NCBI RefSeq assembly: GCF_003369915.1 | Contig: NC_046674.1 | Span: 1,984,001 to 2,048,000 of the forward strand | Length of the DNA: 64,000 nucleotides | Direction of reading: 5' to 3' | Source: Drosophila miranda | Lineage: Eukaryota; Arthropoda; Insecta; Diptera; Drosophilidae | Part shown: positions 27,548-37,543 of the stretch, piece by piece | Numbering within the stretch: position 1 is the first letter of the stretch | How the letters are laid out: the number at the start of each line of letters is the position of its first letter | Translations under genes and position numbers: made by a program | Notes under the pieces: generated by a model | The model's input: only the letters and a program-made list of their open reading frames with translations | Database searches by the model: none | What the model was told of the DNA's origin: nothing

Positions 27548-27609
27548 CGTCACATTCCTATTTTTCTGACCGAATTAGTTTAATTTAGTGAAAATTTAAT
27601 ACTTTCAAC

Positions 27610-28005
27610 ATGAGCAATACTGTGGATCCACGTCGCAAGGAGAAAATCAATCGCTACAAGGCGCCCAAGAACCAGGGCCAAGGCGGCGGCGCCAACGAGG
27701 ACATGATGCCGGACTACATGAATATCTTGGGAATGATTTTCTCAATGTGCGGGCTGATGATGAAGGTGAGCCCCGAATTTCCAGATTTATGCCCAGGTGG
27801 ACTTATCAGTAACATGCAACCGCTTCTCTTACAGCTGAAATGGTGCGCCTGGTTCGCACTGTACTGCTCCTGCATTAGCTTTGCCAGCTCCAAGGCCAGC
27901 GACGATGCCAAGCAAGTTCTTTCTTCTTTCATGCTGAGCGTCAGCGCTGTGGTCATGTCCTACCTACAGAATCCGGCTGCCATGACTCCCCCGTGGGCCT
28001 CTTAG
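27610..28005 (+). CDS. Asterix (WDR83OS), PAT-complex subunit
   Basis: Small ER membrane protein that, with CCDC47, forms the PAT complex guarding nascent multipass proteins (family knowledge). Exons 27610-27765 and 27835-28005 join to 108 residues, the family size. The N-terminus is basic ([12 protein letters not shown]), followed by three hydrophobic stretches: [31 protein letters not shown] and [13 protein letters not shown]. The C-terminal PPWAS end is characteristic. The 69-base intron (27766-27834) is a multiple of three and has no stop, so unspliced RNA would encode a 131-residue variant. In D. melanogaster I recall this as CG10674. It is convergent with Yod1. Confidence 0.96.
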   Translation: MSNTVDPRRKEKINRYKAPKNQGQGGGANEDMMPDYMNILGMIFSMCGLMMKVSPEFPDLCPGGLISNMQPLLLQLKWCAWFALYCSCISFASSKASDDAKQVLSSFMLSVSAVVMSYLQNPAAMTPPWAS

Positions 28006-28046
28006 CAGTGAGAAAGGCCAAAGCCACAGCATTTTGTTCTAGTTTA

Positions 28047-28052
28047 AATAAA
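28047..28052 (+). terminator. Poly(A) signal for Asterix
   Basis: AATAAA 42 bases after the stop. Confidence 0.6.
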
Positions 28053-28060
28053 TGTAAATT

Positions 28061-28066
28061 TTTATT
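28061..28066 (-). terminator. Poly(A) signal for Yod1
   Basis: Minus-strand AATAAA (TTTATT on plus), about 210 bases beyond the Yod1 stop. With the Asterix signal at 28047 on the other strand, the two 3' UTRs should overlap by a few tens of bases. Confidence 0.55.
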
Positions 28067-28273
28067 GCGATCCAAGAGGGGATAAAGAAATATAATATAC
28101 TATAATTTTTGCAAATCAAATAATTTAAAATTTCAAAACATGATGTATAATTTAGCTAAAAGCGGTGGGGCTGTGCACCGTCGCCAGAAATGTAGGCATC
28201 ACTAGGTAGTGAGTAGGTAGTAGGCAAACAGAATGAAGGCTAAAATATAAATGGTTCCGAAAATCAGGACGTA

Positions 28274-29314
28274 TTAAATTTCCTCGAAGTTCTCGTGATG
28301 GGTTTCCTTGGCGTGCTCCTGGGCCTGGACCTGGCCCACCAGCATCACATCGCAGTCCATGCAGCGCAAGGTGAATTTGTCAACGTTGGTGAACTGGCGC
28401 GAGGACTTAGCCTCGTTGGCTATCTGTTCGGCCTGCTGGTATACGCCCATCTCCTCCACTGGAAAAATGGTGGCCGGACCCGAGTTCTGCTGGGTCTCCA
28501 TGTACAGGGGATCGTAGTGGATGCCATCGAAGAGGAGGAAGACGCGGAGTCCAAAGTTCTTGTCCTCGCCAAAGCGGTTGATGATGGCGTTCTGTATGTC
28601 CACCACATCGATCTCGATGCCGTAGTAGTTGGACAGTATGGAGACCTCAATAGCACCGCCCCACGAGTCGGCCTTCTGTATCCAGGCGCAGTAATCGGAG
28701 TTGGACTTGCCCAGCACGGCGTCATTGTACTGCTGCGTATCGGCAGACACCTCTTGGGCTATGATGTGCCGCATCATTTCGCTGCCTTCATTGTCCACCT
28801 TGCCGTTAAGGACGAAGCGAATGCTTGTGAAGAGGCATGAGTTATCCGCCGGCACCACCTTTTTCAGTAAAATGCCATTGAAGATGCCGTTGGGTCCAGA
28901 CTCTTCGGGTGAAATCACTGGCTCCAACGATTGAACGATATTTAAAGCGCCCGTCTCGATGCTGCCTCCGCTAGACACCTGACGCGCCAGCGCCTCGTCA
29001 TCCTCCATAGTTGAACTGCCACTGCCACTGGCAATGGCTGAGGGAGTGGGGGCAGCAGCACCAGCCTTTTCTTCCACAATCAAGGTCTCACCGCTGTTGA
29101 TGCCCACAGTCTTGAGGTTTTCATTTTCCCGATTTTCGGAGAGGTCCAATGGTTTGGGTGGATAGCCGACCAGCACGTGCAGCTGCAGTTCCTGTATGGC
29201 CGTCGCCTGGGCTATTCTCGTCTTCAGTTCCCCAAGCGTCGTATACTGGTTCAAATCTTTGACAATGAATTGACCTTTTTTCGATTTCAGCTTCACACTG
29301 AACGAACCAGTCAT
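28274..29314 (-). CDS. Yod1: OTU-domain deubiquitinase YOD1
   Basis: Cysteine protease of the OTU1/YOD1 group that trims ubiquitin chains in p97/VCP-dependent ER quality control. One exon, 346 residues. An N-terminal UBX-like ubiquitin fold (about 1-80, ending in GETLIVEE) is expected to bind p97. The OTU domain has Asp157 and Cys160 in ADNSCLF and His266 in GIHYDPLY, so the catalytic set is intact. A C-terminal C2H2 zinc finger has Cys318, Cys321, His334 and His339/340, all present. It is divergent from the small-peptide gene across about 0.9 kb. In D. melanogaster I recall this as CG4603. Confidence 0.97.
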   Translation of the reverse strand: MTGSFSVKLKSKKGQFIVKDLNQYTTLGELKTRIAQATAIQELQLHVLVGYPPKPLDLSENRENENLKTVGINSGETLIVEEKAGAAAPTPSAIASGSGSSTMEDDEALARQVSSGGSIETGALNIVQSLEPVISPEESGPNGIFNGILLKKVVPADNSCLFTSIRFVLNGKVDNEGSEMMRHIIAQEVSADTQQYNDAVLGKSNSDYCAWIQKADSWGGAIEVSILSNYYGIEIDVVDIQNAIINRFGEDKNFGLRVFLLFDGIHYDPLYMETQQNSGPATIFPVEEMGVYQQAEQIANEAKSSRQFTNVDKFTLRCMDCDVMLVGQVQAQEHAKETHHENFEEI

Positions 29315-30158
29315 TTTACTGATCGGCTTTTAACACAGACGTAAAGAGGAGAGATTGGTATGATGGGGGCAATTTGTATATTTTGGATTGACTTGAGTTT
29401 ATAAGTTATATATTGTCTAATTTGGTTTTTTTCCTCCTTTTTTATTGCTTTTTTTGTTTAATCGCTTCGGTGTTGCGAGATGGCTAATATCACGCGATCT
29501 GGCAGCTCTAGTCGCGATGCCCGAAAATGCACTAAAAAATACCTGGTGGCGCGTAAGTTCAAAAACTGTTATCCTAAATGTTTGAATATGATTGAAAAGT
29601 GATGTTTAACTGACAGAAATATCTAGACACACCATGCCATGCTTGAATGCTGTACCGCATTTCATTTTAGGTGTTAATACACTGCCTAATGGCCATGCTC
29701 GTTGGCTAAGGCCGCAATGTCAGGCCGCTAATTAAAGTTTAGCAGAGGATGGAAGAGTTCGTTCGTTCGCGGCTAATGGCCTACACAAATAGAATCATCC
29801 AGAACCAAGGAAATGCCGATTAGCAAAAACAGAAACCACAAAATTTTGGGGAAACAACCGCCAAGAGAGACGTCAAGTCAACAAATGGTCCAAATACTGA
29901 TACTTTAAAGTTTAAACTCAACAATGGAACCGCAAGAGCAGCCACAAAATGAAATATGTAGTCCGGTATGGGCTTTTGTTATTGCCTCAGATGCGTGGTA
30001 CACTTAAATCACATTTAATAGTCCAAACAAATTGATTGCCCGCGCCCCTCCCACTCCACTCCACTCCTCTCCTCTCCGATTCACGAGATCTTCGAGCCGC
30101 CACCGCGTTGTTTTAATTTCTATGAAAGACGACCGGGCTGGGCCGTCGAGCGACTGAC
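29315..30158. other. Upstream region between Yod1 and small-peptide gene 1
   Basis: No coding region seen. A T-rich stretch (29426-29460) lies near Yod1. A GC/CT-rich patch (30040-30080) precedes the TATA box of the peptide gene. One loosely kappaB-like word GGGGAAACAACC occurs near 29848, too weak to call. Confidence 0.4.
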
Positions 30159-30193
30159 TATAAATAGTTGGGCAGCCGGGTCTGGTGTTCAGT
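30159..30193 (+). promoter_or_regulatory. TATA box and initiator of small-peptide gene 1
   Basis: TATAAATAG at 30159-30167 and TCAGT at 30189-30193. The initiator A at 30191 is 32 bases downstream of the first T of the TATA box, the canonical fly spacing. This contrasts with the TATA-less housekeeping promoters to the left. Confidence 0.8.
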
Positions 30194-30251
30194 GCAAGCA
30201 GGTCTGTCAACGACATCCCATCAATCCCAGCTCCAAACATCCGCAGTCAAC

Positions 30252-30537
30252 ATGAAGTTCTTGCTCCTGGTGCGTCTCCCAACACACACAAAACTGGATA
30301 ATCATTACCCCCATCCAACATCCACTATCGAACATCCACTAACCACGGACTACCTTTTGATTACAGAGCGTGTTCCTTTGTCTGGTCGTGTGCTTCATGG
30401 CCACCAGTGCGGTGCCCATCGAGGAGTCCATACCCGAAGGTCTCGAGGGTCCTGGCAGTGACACCCTCAACCCCTCAGACGATCAGTCCTTCCTGCTCAA
30501 GCTGAAGCTGCTCAAGAAGCTCCTGTTCTTGGGCTAA
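30252..30537 (+). CDS. Small secreted cationic peptide, paralog A
   Basis: Exons 30252-30269 (six codons, MKFLLL) and 30367-30537 join in phase 0 to a 62-residue precursor. A clear signal peptide (about 1-21) ends near ATSA. The mature part starts VPIEES, continues through an acidic Gly/Pro/Ser-rich middle, and ends in a Leu/Lys stretch LLKLKLLKKLLFLG that would form a cationic amphipathic helix. I do not recognise the family. The layout (secreted, acidic spacer, amphipathic cationic end) recalls host-defence or reproductive peptides, but no function can be claimed. It faces paralog B (31585-31879), which has the same gene structure. The strong TATA promoter suggests regulated, abundant expression. 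Confidence 0.8.
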
Positions 30538-31584
30538 GAGATGAGATTCCTCCATTCATTCGGCTATGGATGTTTTTTTTTTTTTGTAGCTTAACTTTGT
30601 GTCTAGGTTTTTTAAGAAAATATACAAAATTAAATGAAATGCAAGCATTTGATAAACTAATCTCATTGTGTGTTCGTTCTAACGTAGATGGTTGATAGTG
30701 CGAGAGGTGCGAGAGGAGAGCCCAGTTTGTTTCTTCAGTCATTTGTTTGTCAAAACTGATGCAGACGCGGGCCTCTCTTTTGGGAGAAGATTAGGAAATA
30801 GACATTAAAGAAGAATCTGTTGGTATCTGACACTGCATATATATAGAGTCAAATATTGCGCAAGAATCTACAGAAGAACTCCTGCTCTTCCTTCCAGAGA
30901 TTCACCAAAAGACCAAAGGCTTTTGTTCAGAAGGATCTTTATATCAAGCTGATCATTAAATCATTTCAAGGAAACTTTTCAACCTAACCTCAAGGAAACT
31001 TCAGAATGTATTATAGACCACAAGTAGAACTGGTTCCCATCATATACAAGAAAAATGAAGGAATTCCCCATTAAAATTCGATGGATGAATCATTTAAAAG
31101 CTGAACTCATTCAAGTTAACAAGGGCTCCCACCTTCAAGATCATAATTATCCCATGGTAGCATTTATATAAATATCGAATTTATAAACACACCCCGTTTT
31201 ATGCCAGCGAAGATCCTGTTCCAAAAACGTGTTCCATTCTCCTATCGAAATGAACAAAAGCACGACTTGATGCCTTTCATTAACTCCCTTTTGGAGAAAG
31301 ATCCCCACAACGATGACATAAGAAAGCCAATCGGCATTTCGTTGTATGAAAAGTACATTTATTTTATTTACGATACTTTATACTTTATTTGTATGCATGG
31401 GCGTATGGTATGGATAGTATGGAATTATGGAATTATCTAAGTAAAACGGGTTAAACGTTGTTGAGTGCAGCAGCTTGATGCTGTTGTTGTTTTTGTTGTT
31501 GTTGTGGTTTGGATGGACTAGATTCGGAGCTGATCTGAGCTGAATGATATACTATAGGTATGTATATGGCACACATCCGTTACT
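30538..31584. other. Gap between convergent small-peptide genes
   Basis: About 1 kb, AT-rich, with a poly-T run (30571-30583) just after paralog A and GTT/TTG-rich sequence (31480-31510) just before paralog B. A 79-codon open frame at 31201-31437 has poor codon use and no signal or domain. I regard it as chance. Confidence 0.4.
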
Positions 31585-31879
31585 CTAACCCAACAATTTC
31601 TTCAGCTTGAGCAGCTTCTTCAGCTTGAAGATGGCCTGCGGATCCTGGGGACGCTGCACATCATCGAAAGCCGGCTGATAGATGTTATCTCCGATCAAGG
31701 ACTCATCCACGGGCACTGCAGACACCAGAGCAATGGCCAGCAGGCACACAAACAGGGTCTAAAGTGGGGAAATAATGTATGTAATCCACTAATATTATTG
31801 GGGGAGGATACTGAGGAGTATTCCTTCTCATTCGCCTCCAACTCTGGTTCCGAAGTCTTACCAAGGCGAGGTACTTCAT
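31585..31879 (-). CDS. Small secreted cationic peptide, paralog B
   Basis: Exons 31879-31862 (six codons, MKYLAL) and 31758-31585 join in phase 0 to 63 residues. Signal peptide of about 20 residues ending LVSA, mature start VPVDES, a neutral to acidic middle, and a C-terminal KLKKLLKLKKLLG amphipathic stretch. It shares with paralog A the length, the intron after codon 6 in the same phase, the SAVP(I/V)(E/D)ES junction and the Lys/Leu end, while the middle is different. The two genes therefore arose by an inverted duplication, or duplication plus inversion, and have diverged in the spacer. Function unknown. Confidence 0.8.
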
Positions 31880-31937
31880 GATTGTTGGGTGTTGTCTTGG
31901 GTAGATGTTGCGCTGGTTAATCCAAAAATTGACTGCA

Positions 31938-31969
31938 ACTGGTAGCTTCTGGGGCCTGTGGCTTTTATA
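31938..31969 (-). promoter_or_regulatory. TATA box and initiator of small-peptide gene 2
   Basis: On the minus strand, TATAAAAG occupies 31969-31962. A CCAGTTG initiator-like word lies about 29 bases downstream, near 31940. Confidence 0.7.
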
Positions 31970-33248
31970 GCACCCAAAAACAGTGGCTCGAGGGAGATGA
32001 TGATATGTAAACTGCAGACTGCAGTGGAGAAGTGGACAAATAAGCGATACATAAACAAAACAAAGACAGACACAAAACAAGAAAACCAAACAAAACGAAA
32101 CATGGCCAAAAACATCTGCAGGCCAGAGGCCAGCGGGGAGGGGGGCAAGGCCCTGTCTGGCAGGTGTCTTCGAGTCTCTGTGCAAGTCAGGCTTATGCTC
32201 GTCTTTAAACAGCAAAAACTAAACCAACGGCTAAAAGCCCCGAAACCAAAGCCATGCCCTGTTCACTTAGGTGGCATATCTTCTGTTTATCAGAGGGGGT
32301 GGGGGGAGGTCCACTGAATAAGTTGGATCGTTGATTAAACACTGAGTAATACTAAGTAAATGAAAAAGCTGCTCAACTGAAGGCCACTCTGGAAGTTGGT
32401 CAGCTCAGGCAAGAAGAAGACTATTGAGATCACACAAAAAAGATTCCACCATTCAGTTATCACTATTATAGGCCCCCTCTAAACACTTTAACACCTTCAA
32501 GTTCAAGAACGATATTGCGGATATTGTTTACCTTTCCACGCCTGATTGATCAATGGCCAAGCCAATTAAAACAAATGATAGCCGGACAGAATGAGAGTGA
32601 AGATCAAGATCCATAAATATTTGACACTTCTAATAGCCATCAATCGTGAAGATACGATCACTAAATCAATACAAAATAAAACAGCAAAGCAAAGTAAACG
32701 TTCGATTTTGAATTCGAGTTTTGGGCTGGGCGGAGGCCAGCATTAGTGCCATGTCATGCTGGAAGCCAAGTCATTCATGACGATGAGGCTGCAGCTTATC
32801 CGTACTAGAAGAAGAAAAACCGGAAACATTCGACCAGCAGCCGCAGCCGCTCTAGATATGTTAATTTAATGGATTTTGAGAATGAACAGATGGCAATGCC
32901 ACCAGTTGTCACACATTCCGTAAATTGATATAGATATATGCATATATATTGTAGTAAATGTATACCAAATGCATATCATATCAAGTATCAGCTGTGCAAC
33001 AATGGATCATTGTCGTCTGCCTGTAGCTGAGCGGTATATTTCCCATGCCCCTGGGGATTTCAATTAAGTTGGCATGGGCCTGGCTCTGGCCATGTGTGAG
33101 ATGTGTCAATTTGTGTTTAAACTGTTTCGGAGATGGCAATAAATTTTGATTTCGCACAGAAAAGATGATGAAAGAAAGATATCGTAGTCAACTGTTGCGG
33201 CAGGTCTAAGGCGTGGAACCAATGATATAATATATGAATGGTCAAAAC
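31970..33248. other. Non-coding gap, peptide gene 2 to DUF1091 gene
   Basis: AT-rich sequence without a defensible gene. It holds AAACAAAAC/ACAAAACAAG-rich runs (32050-32110) and a short ATATATATGCATATATAT stretch (32930-32950). Being upstream of peptide gene 2 on the minus strand, it is the likely place for that gene's control elements. Confidence 0.4.
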
Positions 33249-34053
33249 TTATTCATAGTCATCCAGGCTACTATCGGAAACATCTTCGGACTCCTCCATC
33301 GGAGGCTCTTCCTTCGGAGGCACTTCCTGCGGAAGCTCTTCCTTCGGAGTCTCTTCCTTCGGAGGCTCTTCCTTCGGAGGCTCTTCCTTCGGAGGCTCTT
33401 CCTTTGGAGGCTTGTTATTCAGATCTGATTTCACTACATAGCCCGGCGGGGTTGTCATGCTAAACTTGATTCTGCAGGTAACCAATTTGATGACCTCCTC
33501 GTAAACCTGCACCAGTTCCAGCATTGCCAGATATCTGCCATCGGGCACGCGAAAGGGAACAAACTTCACATCAATGGCACTGTTCGCCACGTAGTAGAAT
33601 CCGGGAACGAGCGGACAGGATATGAAGAAGGTGGACGGCAGCAGGCTCTCCCCTTGGCCATGATCCGTTGAGATATTCCGCAGCGAGTCGAGCATCTTGC
33701 ACAGATCCCTATTCTTCAAGCGCATCAGATCGCTGAAGTCCGAGCCCCCAGGCGTGTCAGAGAGCTTTCTCAGGAAGATATGCATCAGCAGTTTGCCGGC
33801 AAAGGGCACTTTTATGGTCAGATTGAAGTTGATGGCCTCCAGGTGATCGACGCTGGTGCTTACATAGATCTCGTCGGGCACAAAAGATTGCACGTGAAAC
33901 TTATCGATTTGCAGAAACGGCTTGGAATCAATGGAAAACGATAAATCTCTGATACTGGTAGGGCTTATGCTTATGCTTCGATAGGAGACTCACGCAGGTG
34001 GCCTGTGCTGATATGCAAATGATGCCCAAGGCCAGACGTTGCAGAGGCACCAT
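33249..34053 (-). CDS. DUF1091-family secreted protein with acidic PPKEE tail
   Basis: Exons 34053-33994 and 33920-33249 join in phase 0 (73-base intron) to 243 residues. Twenty hydrophobic N-terminal residues (MVPLQRLALGIICISAQATC) look like a signal peptide. The body fits the fly-expanded DUF1091 (DM8) family: FNLTIKVPFAGKLLMHIFL, then DLCKMLDSLRN, then the typical CPLVPGFYYV and late VTCRIKFSM with paired cysteines. These proteins are MD-2-like folds, some implicated in chemosensation. The function of this one is unknown. After the domain comes an unusual tail of seven or so PPKEE-type repeats and a final acidic EDVSDSSLDDYE, which I do not expect in the family. An in-frame ATG at 34116 is possible but would bury the signal peptide. 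Confidence 0.78.
33291..33417 (-). repeat. In-gene 15-base tandem repeat encoding PPKEE
   Basis: Plus-strand units of GGAGGCTCTTCCTTC recur with small changes from about 33299 to 33415, encoding PPKEE/TPKEE/LPQEV on the minus strand. Units are whole codons, so length changes would keep frame. Confidence 0.85.
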
Positions 34054-34116
34054 GGCCCATGGGTTAATGGTTTTCGGCGGATCAATGGGAACTAACCGCC
34101 CGAAATTCGGCGACAT

Positions 34117-36999
34117 TTGCGTATTGAGAAATTAGCCTCGTTTTTGGTCTATTTAGTCAGGCCACGTTGAGTTCGCTAATGGGTTTTTTTCGGTTAGATT
34201 CTTATCGAACATGACCCTAACAATGATTGCATACCGTATGAGGGCAGGGCGCACAGATCGGGCAGATCAGGCGTATGCGTGACTGAATATGATCAAATCA
34301 CATCACGCTTTTTAATAGTTTTTTTGATGTTTAACAAGATGTAAATTACGGCCAACTCAATGGACATGCCCGCAACATGGAGCTTAACGACTCCACTCCG
34401 CCTGGAGCCTGGAACCAGTGGCGATGATGAACTTGAACCAAAAAAATAACAGAAAAGTTTGCCCTGTAAACGGACATAAATTGTGCCGTTGACGCCGCTG
34501 CCGCTGCCCGGCGTGGCCCAAAAGTTGAAAAGCGAACCGAACAAAAGTCTCAGATAAATCATCCCAAACGAAAAATATATGTACACACATACATACATAC
34601 TTACATAAAGGAATGTATGCCAGTGGACCATAAATTCAAGCATTTTTATTGCAATTTGCTTGTTTGTACCAAAAACAAGTGCAAACAACGGACCAAGCAG
34701 CAGAAGAAGCAGCAGAAGCAGCAGCAGAAGCAAACGTAACAATCAACAAATGCTGCCTTAAGCCGCAAACTACAGTGAAAGTGACGTAATGCGATGGCAG
34801 CAGCAACAGCAACAAAAGATGTATAAACCCATTAAACAACGACAACAAAGTACAGAGAAACAGAGAGTGAGAGAGTGAGCGAGAGGTACGGCGAGAGCAC
34901 ACGAAAGTCAAGCTAGTTTCGGTGAGCCGAGGCTTTGATACCCTTGCAGATGGCCTCTGACTATGTCAGCTATGATATAGGCGAATCTACTCTTGATCTT
35001 GCCGATCAGCAATATATATACATAGCTAATATTCTGGGAGATGATTCCTTCTCTGAGTGGCAAAACTTCTAGCTCAATCATAATACTCTCATTGTAAAAA
35101 ACAAAGTGTAAGAGCGCAAAAAAATGTCAATGTCGAAGCAGAGGATGCAGAAGCAGAGCGGCACCAGCTGACCCGTGGATAAATGAGGAGGAAGGAATGG
35201 GGAAGGGAAGCGAGGCAACAGTGGATTGGATAAAGCGCAAACAGCAGCAGAGCAGCAGAGCAGGCACTGCATGAGCGCAAGCTAAAGGTTGTTTGTGCAT
35301 GAGAGAGCATTGGCGATGGCTCGGCACCGACTGCTGTCGTGATCTGATCGGGTAGCTAGAGGAAGGGAATAGAATCAATCAATAGCTACATATAACACAA
35401 GAAGATCCGCCCAATAAATGCATGTATCTATGTATTACAGATCACCCAACAGCCCACAGCCCACAGCCCCACCTCACGCGGTCATCTCTGAGGCAGCGCT
35501 TCACTGCTGGGGGTTTTCGCGCAACATAAAAAAGTTTCACATGCATCGGATGTCGGCTTACATTTTATTTACTTCTTTTCCTTTGCCCTGCGCTTCGGTT
35601 TCTGTAAACTTTATGCGCTCCACGTTTTTTTTTATCGCCTGCATTTACAATTCAATGTCACGCCGGCCCGTTCCCGGGACCGGGCCTTACGTGGCTTTTG
35701 TTTCTCTTTTGAAATAAGCGCCAAATAAACCAGAAGAAGAAGCTGCAACAGATTGTAAGATCTTTTGCAGCGTAACCGGTTGTAACCTCCTTTAACGCTT
35801 GGCCGCAGACAATGCAGTTTCAATGTTAAATTTAGCCCGCAACCTGACCTTGAGACTTCAGCTGCGCCTGCAACTGTCGTCCACTGAGGCTGTGGCTGAG
35901 GCTGCGGCTGTTGTACAAGTTCGAGTATGTTGTACAAGTATTATTTATGCTCGCATGGCCCATCAAGTTTTATGAACTTGCCTGGTCGATAATAATTGTT
36001 ATTAAACCAAAACATAATGTACTTTGTGATGATCGAAGTGCTGGTTGGGGCAACTGGCGATCATCAACAGTCTAGATTTTTGCTCCATGCGATCGTCTTT
36101 CTTGTTTCGCTTGAAAGAAGGTCGTTTACAGGAAGTTGCTAAGAATCAGTGTTATGTTACGCTCAGCAGTGTTGGTCAACTGAATTTGAGTGCTTTCGAG
36201 GTTCAGTGTCGTTGAATTCCGAAGCGAGACAGATAGTTCCATAGCTAATTCTGAGCATCTTTAAATGTAAAACCAACCTTCAGCAAAAGCAAATCTAGGT
36301 TTATGGGATTATGTTGAAAAAAGACCATTAAATATTTGCATGGTTTTTGCAGTGCATAAAGCGATATTCAAGGCCGGCTAATGTAAAAGTTTACGCTATG
36401 TTTGGAGGTTACGGCGATTTTTGTAAGCACACATAAGCATTTCTGCGTTTTGAATTCTAAGAGAATGCGGCCCGGGAACTCTGACATTTTTGAAGTGTAA
36501 CTATCCATGTAACTATCTGGGCAAAAAGACTTAGGAATAGCTGTATGACACTAGACTTTGATAACTGATAAGCTGGAAAAACAGAGCCAGCCTTGCGGGA
36601 GAAGCATGCAGAGAGAGCGAGAGATATATATGCGTCCAGTTGAGCTGGGAGCAGCGCTGCACCAGAGATTATCGATGGATGGCTGGCTGTGTGTTGGAAA
36701 ACATAATTTTGCCGATTGTTTATCGATAAGCTTTTCAAATTCTGAGAAAAGTCCGCCTCAATCTTTTACAAAACTTCATTCTTGGGTTCATTGACTACAG
36801 AAATAAACCCTCGACTATTGAGTATCTAGGTTTATGTGCCTATCTGGAAAACAACACTTTGCAACAACATGAGAATATTTTTCATGACGAATCTTTGACA
36901 CACAAGCGATCGCACCTCACGTTCCACTGATTTTGAACAGAGATCAATGCTGAGTGATGTAATTAAAGGGGGTATCGTCGGGGGAGGGGAGCAATTTCA
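34117..36999. other. Non-coding block
   Basis: No gene seen. Contents: CAG/AGCAGA-rich tract (34697-34730), GAGAGTGAGAG tract (34860-34885), a dispersed-element remnant (34903-35085), a TATCGATA at 36721-36728 with no neighbouring gene, and AT-rich sequence otherwise. Confidence 0.4.
34903..35085 (-). mobile_element. Remnant of a DINE-1/INE-1-like (Helitron-type) element
   Basis: On the minus strand the end reads TGCAAGGGTATCAAAGCC then TCGGCTCACCGAAACTAGC, the kind of terminus typical of Drosophila INE-1/DINE-1 insertions. The interior contains TTGATCTTGCCGATCAGCAA and a TATATATACATAG block also typical of this family, from memory. Related ends occur at 50305, 53084 and 59387. No coding capacity. 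Confidence 0.45.
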
Positions 37000-37450
37000 A
37001 ATACCTTTTAATCACATATTCATATTTCTGTGCTGTTTTGTTGATTTAGCACTTGAGACTTTTGTTTTTACATCCCAGCCGGCCGCCACTCAAGCGATGT
37101 TTGTATATGTATATGCATATATGTATATGTATAAAGTCGAGCTATAGCCCCGATATACTATAGTGGCAAAAGTGTGGCCAAAGATAAAATGCAAATTCCC
37201 GTTAATTGAATGCCAAACAAAAGCGCAGTGGCAGTGGCAGCAGGGAGAGATAGACAGAGACACAGAGAGGGGGCTGAAGCGAAATCGTGTTTGAAAAATC
37301 AATTAGCAGCATAAAATGCTTTTTGGGGGGCGGCGGGGGCTTAAAGCCGTACCTGGGTTAGTTTTTGTAATAGTCTTTGTTGCTCTTCCATGGGGCTATC
37401 ACTTGGCTCTTGCCTGTTAAAGCGGAGCAACAGAGAACGACAGACAGGAC

Positions 37451-37480
37451 AGGGTAGGGTAGGGTAGGGTAGGGTAGGGT
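37451..37480. repeat. Pentanucleotide repeat (AGGGT)6
   Basis: Six perfect AGGGT units. It resembles G-rich telomeric repeats of other organisms, but is short and internal, and flies lack such telomeres, so it is just a microsatellite. Confidence 0.95.
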
Positions 37481-37516
37481 AAATCCCCTCTCGGCCATAT
37501 CTAGAGAATGGCTGAA

Positions 37517-37543
37517 AGAGAGAGAGAGAGAGAGAGAGAGAGA
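37517..37543. repeat. Dinucleotide repeat (AG)n
   Basis: Uninterrupted AG run of about 13 units. Confidence 0.95.

Larger units (their letters stand above)
26708..27609. promoter_or_regulatory. Divergent region PPR gene/Asterix
   Basis: AT-rich 0.9 kb without a gene. It contains two imperfect copies of one segment (about 27045-27200 and 27278-27435), two copies of the short phrase GACCTATTTCG..AAAACC (27231-27282), a run of GGTATATTT words (27460-27525) and a Motif 1 element (27537-27547) close to the likely Asterix transcription start. Confidence 0.6.

Noticed and set aside
29848-29859. GGGGAAACAACC as a kappaB site controlling peptide gene 1
   Set aside because: Poor match to Dif or Relish consensus, 340 bases upstream, single copy, and no counterpart near peptide gene 2.
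31201-31440. 79-codon frame between the two peptide genes
   Set aside because: AT-rich codons, no signal peptide or similarity to the paralogs, no promoter.
36721-36728. TATCGATA as an active DRE promoter
   Set aside because: No coding start or other promoter element nearby; an 8-base palindrome is expected by chance in 64 kb. The same applies to 38055-38062.
37451-37480. AGGGT repeats as an interstitial telomere
   Set aside because: Drosophila telomeres are retrotransposon-based, and six pentamers are an ordinary microsatellite.
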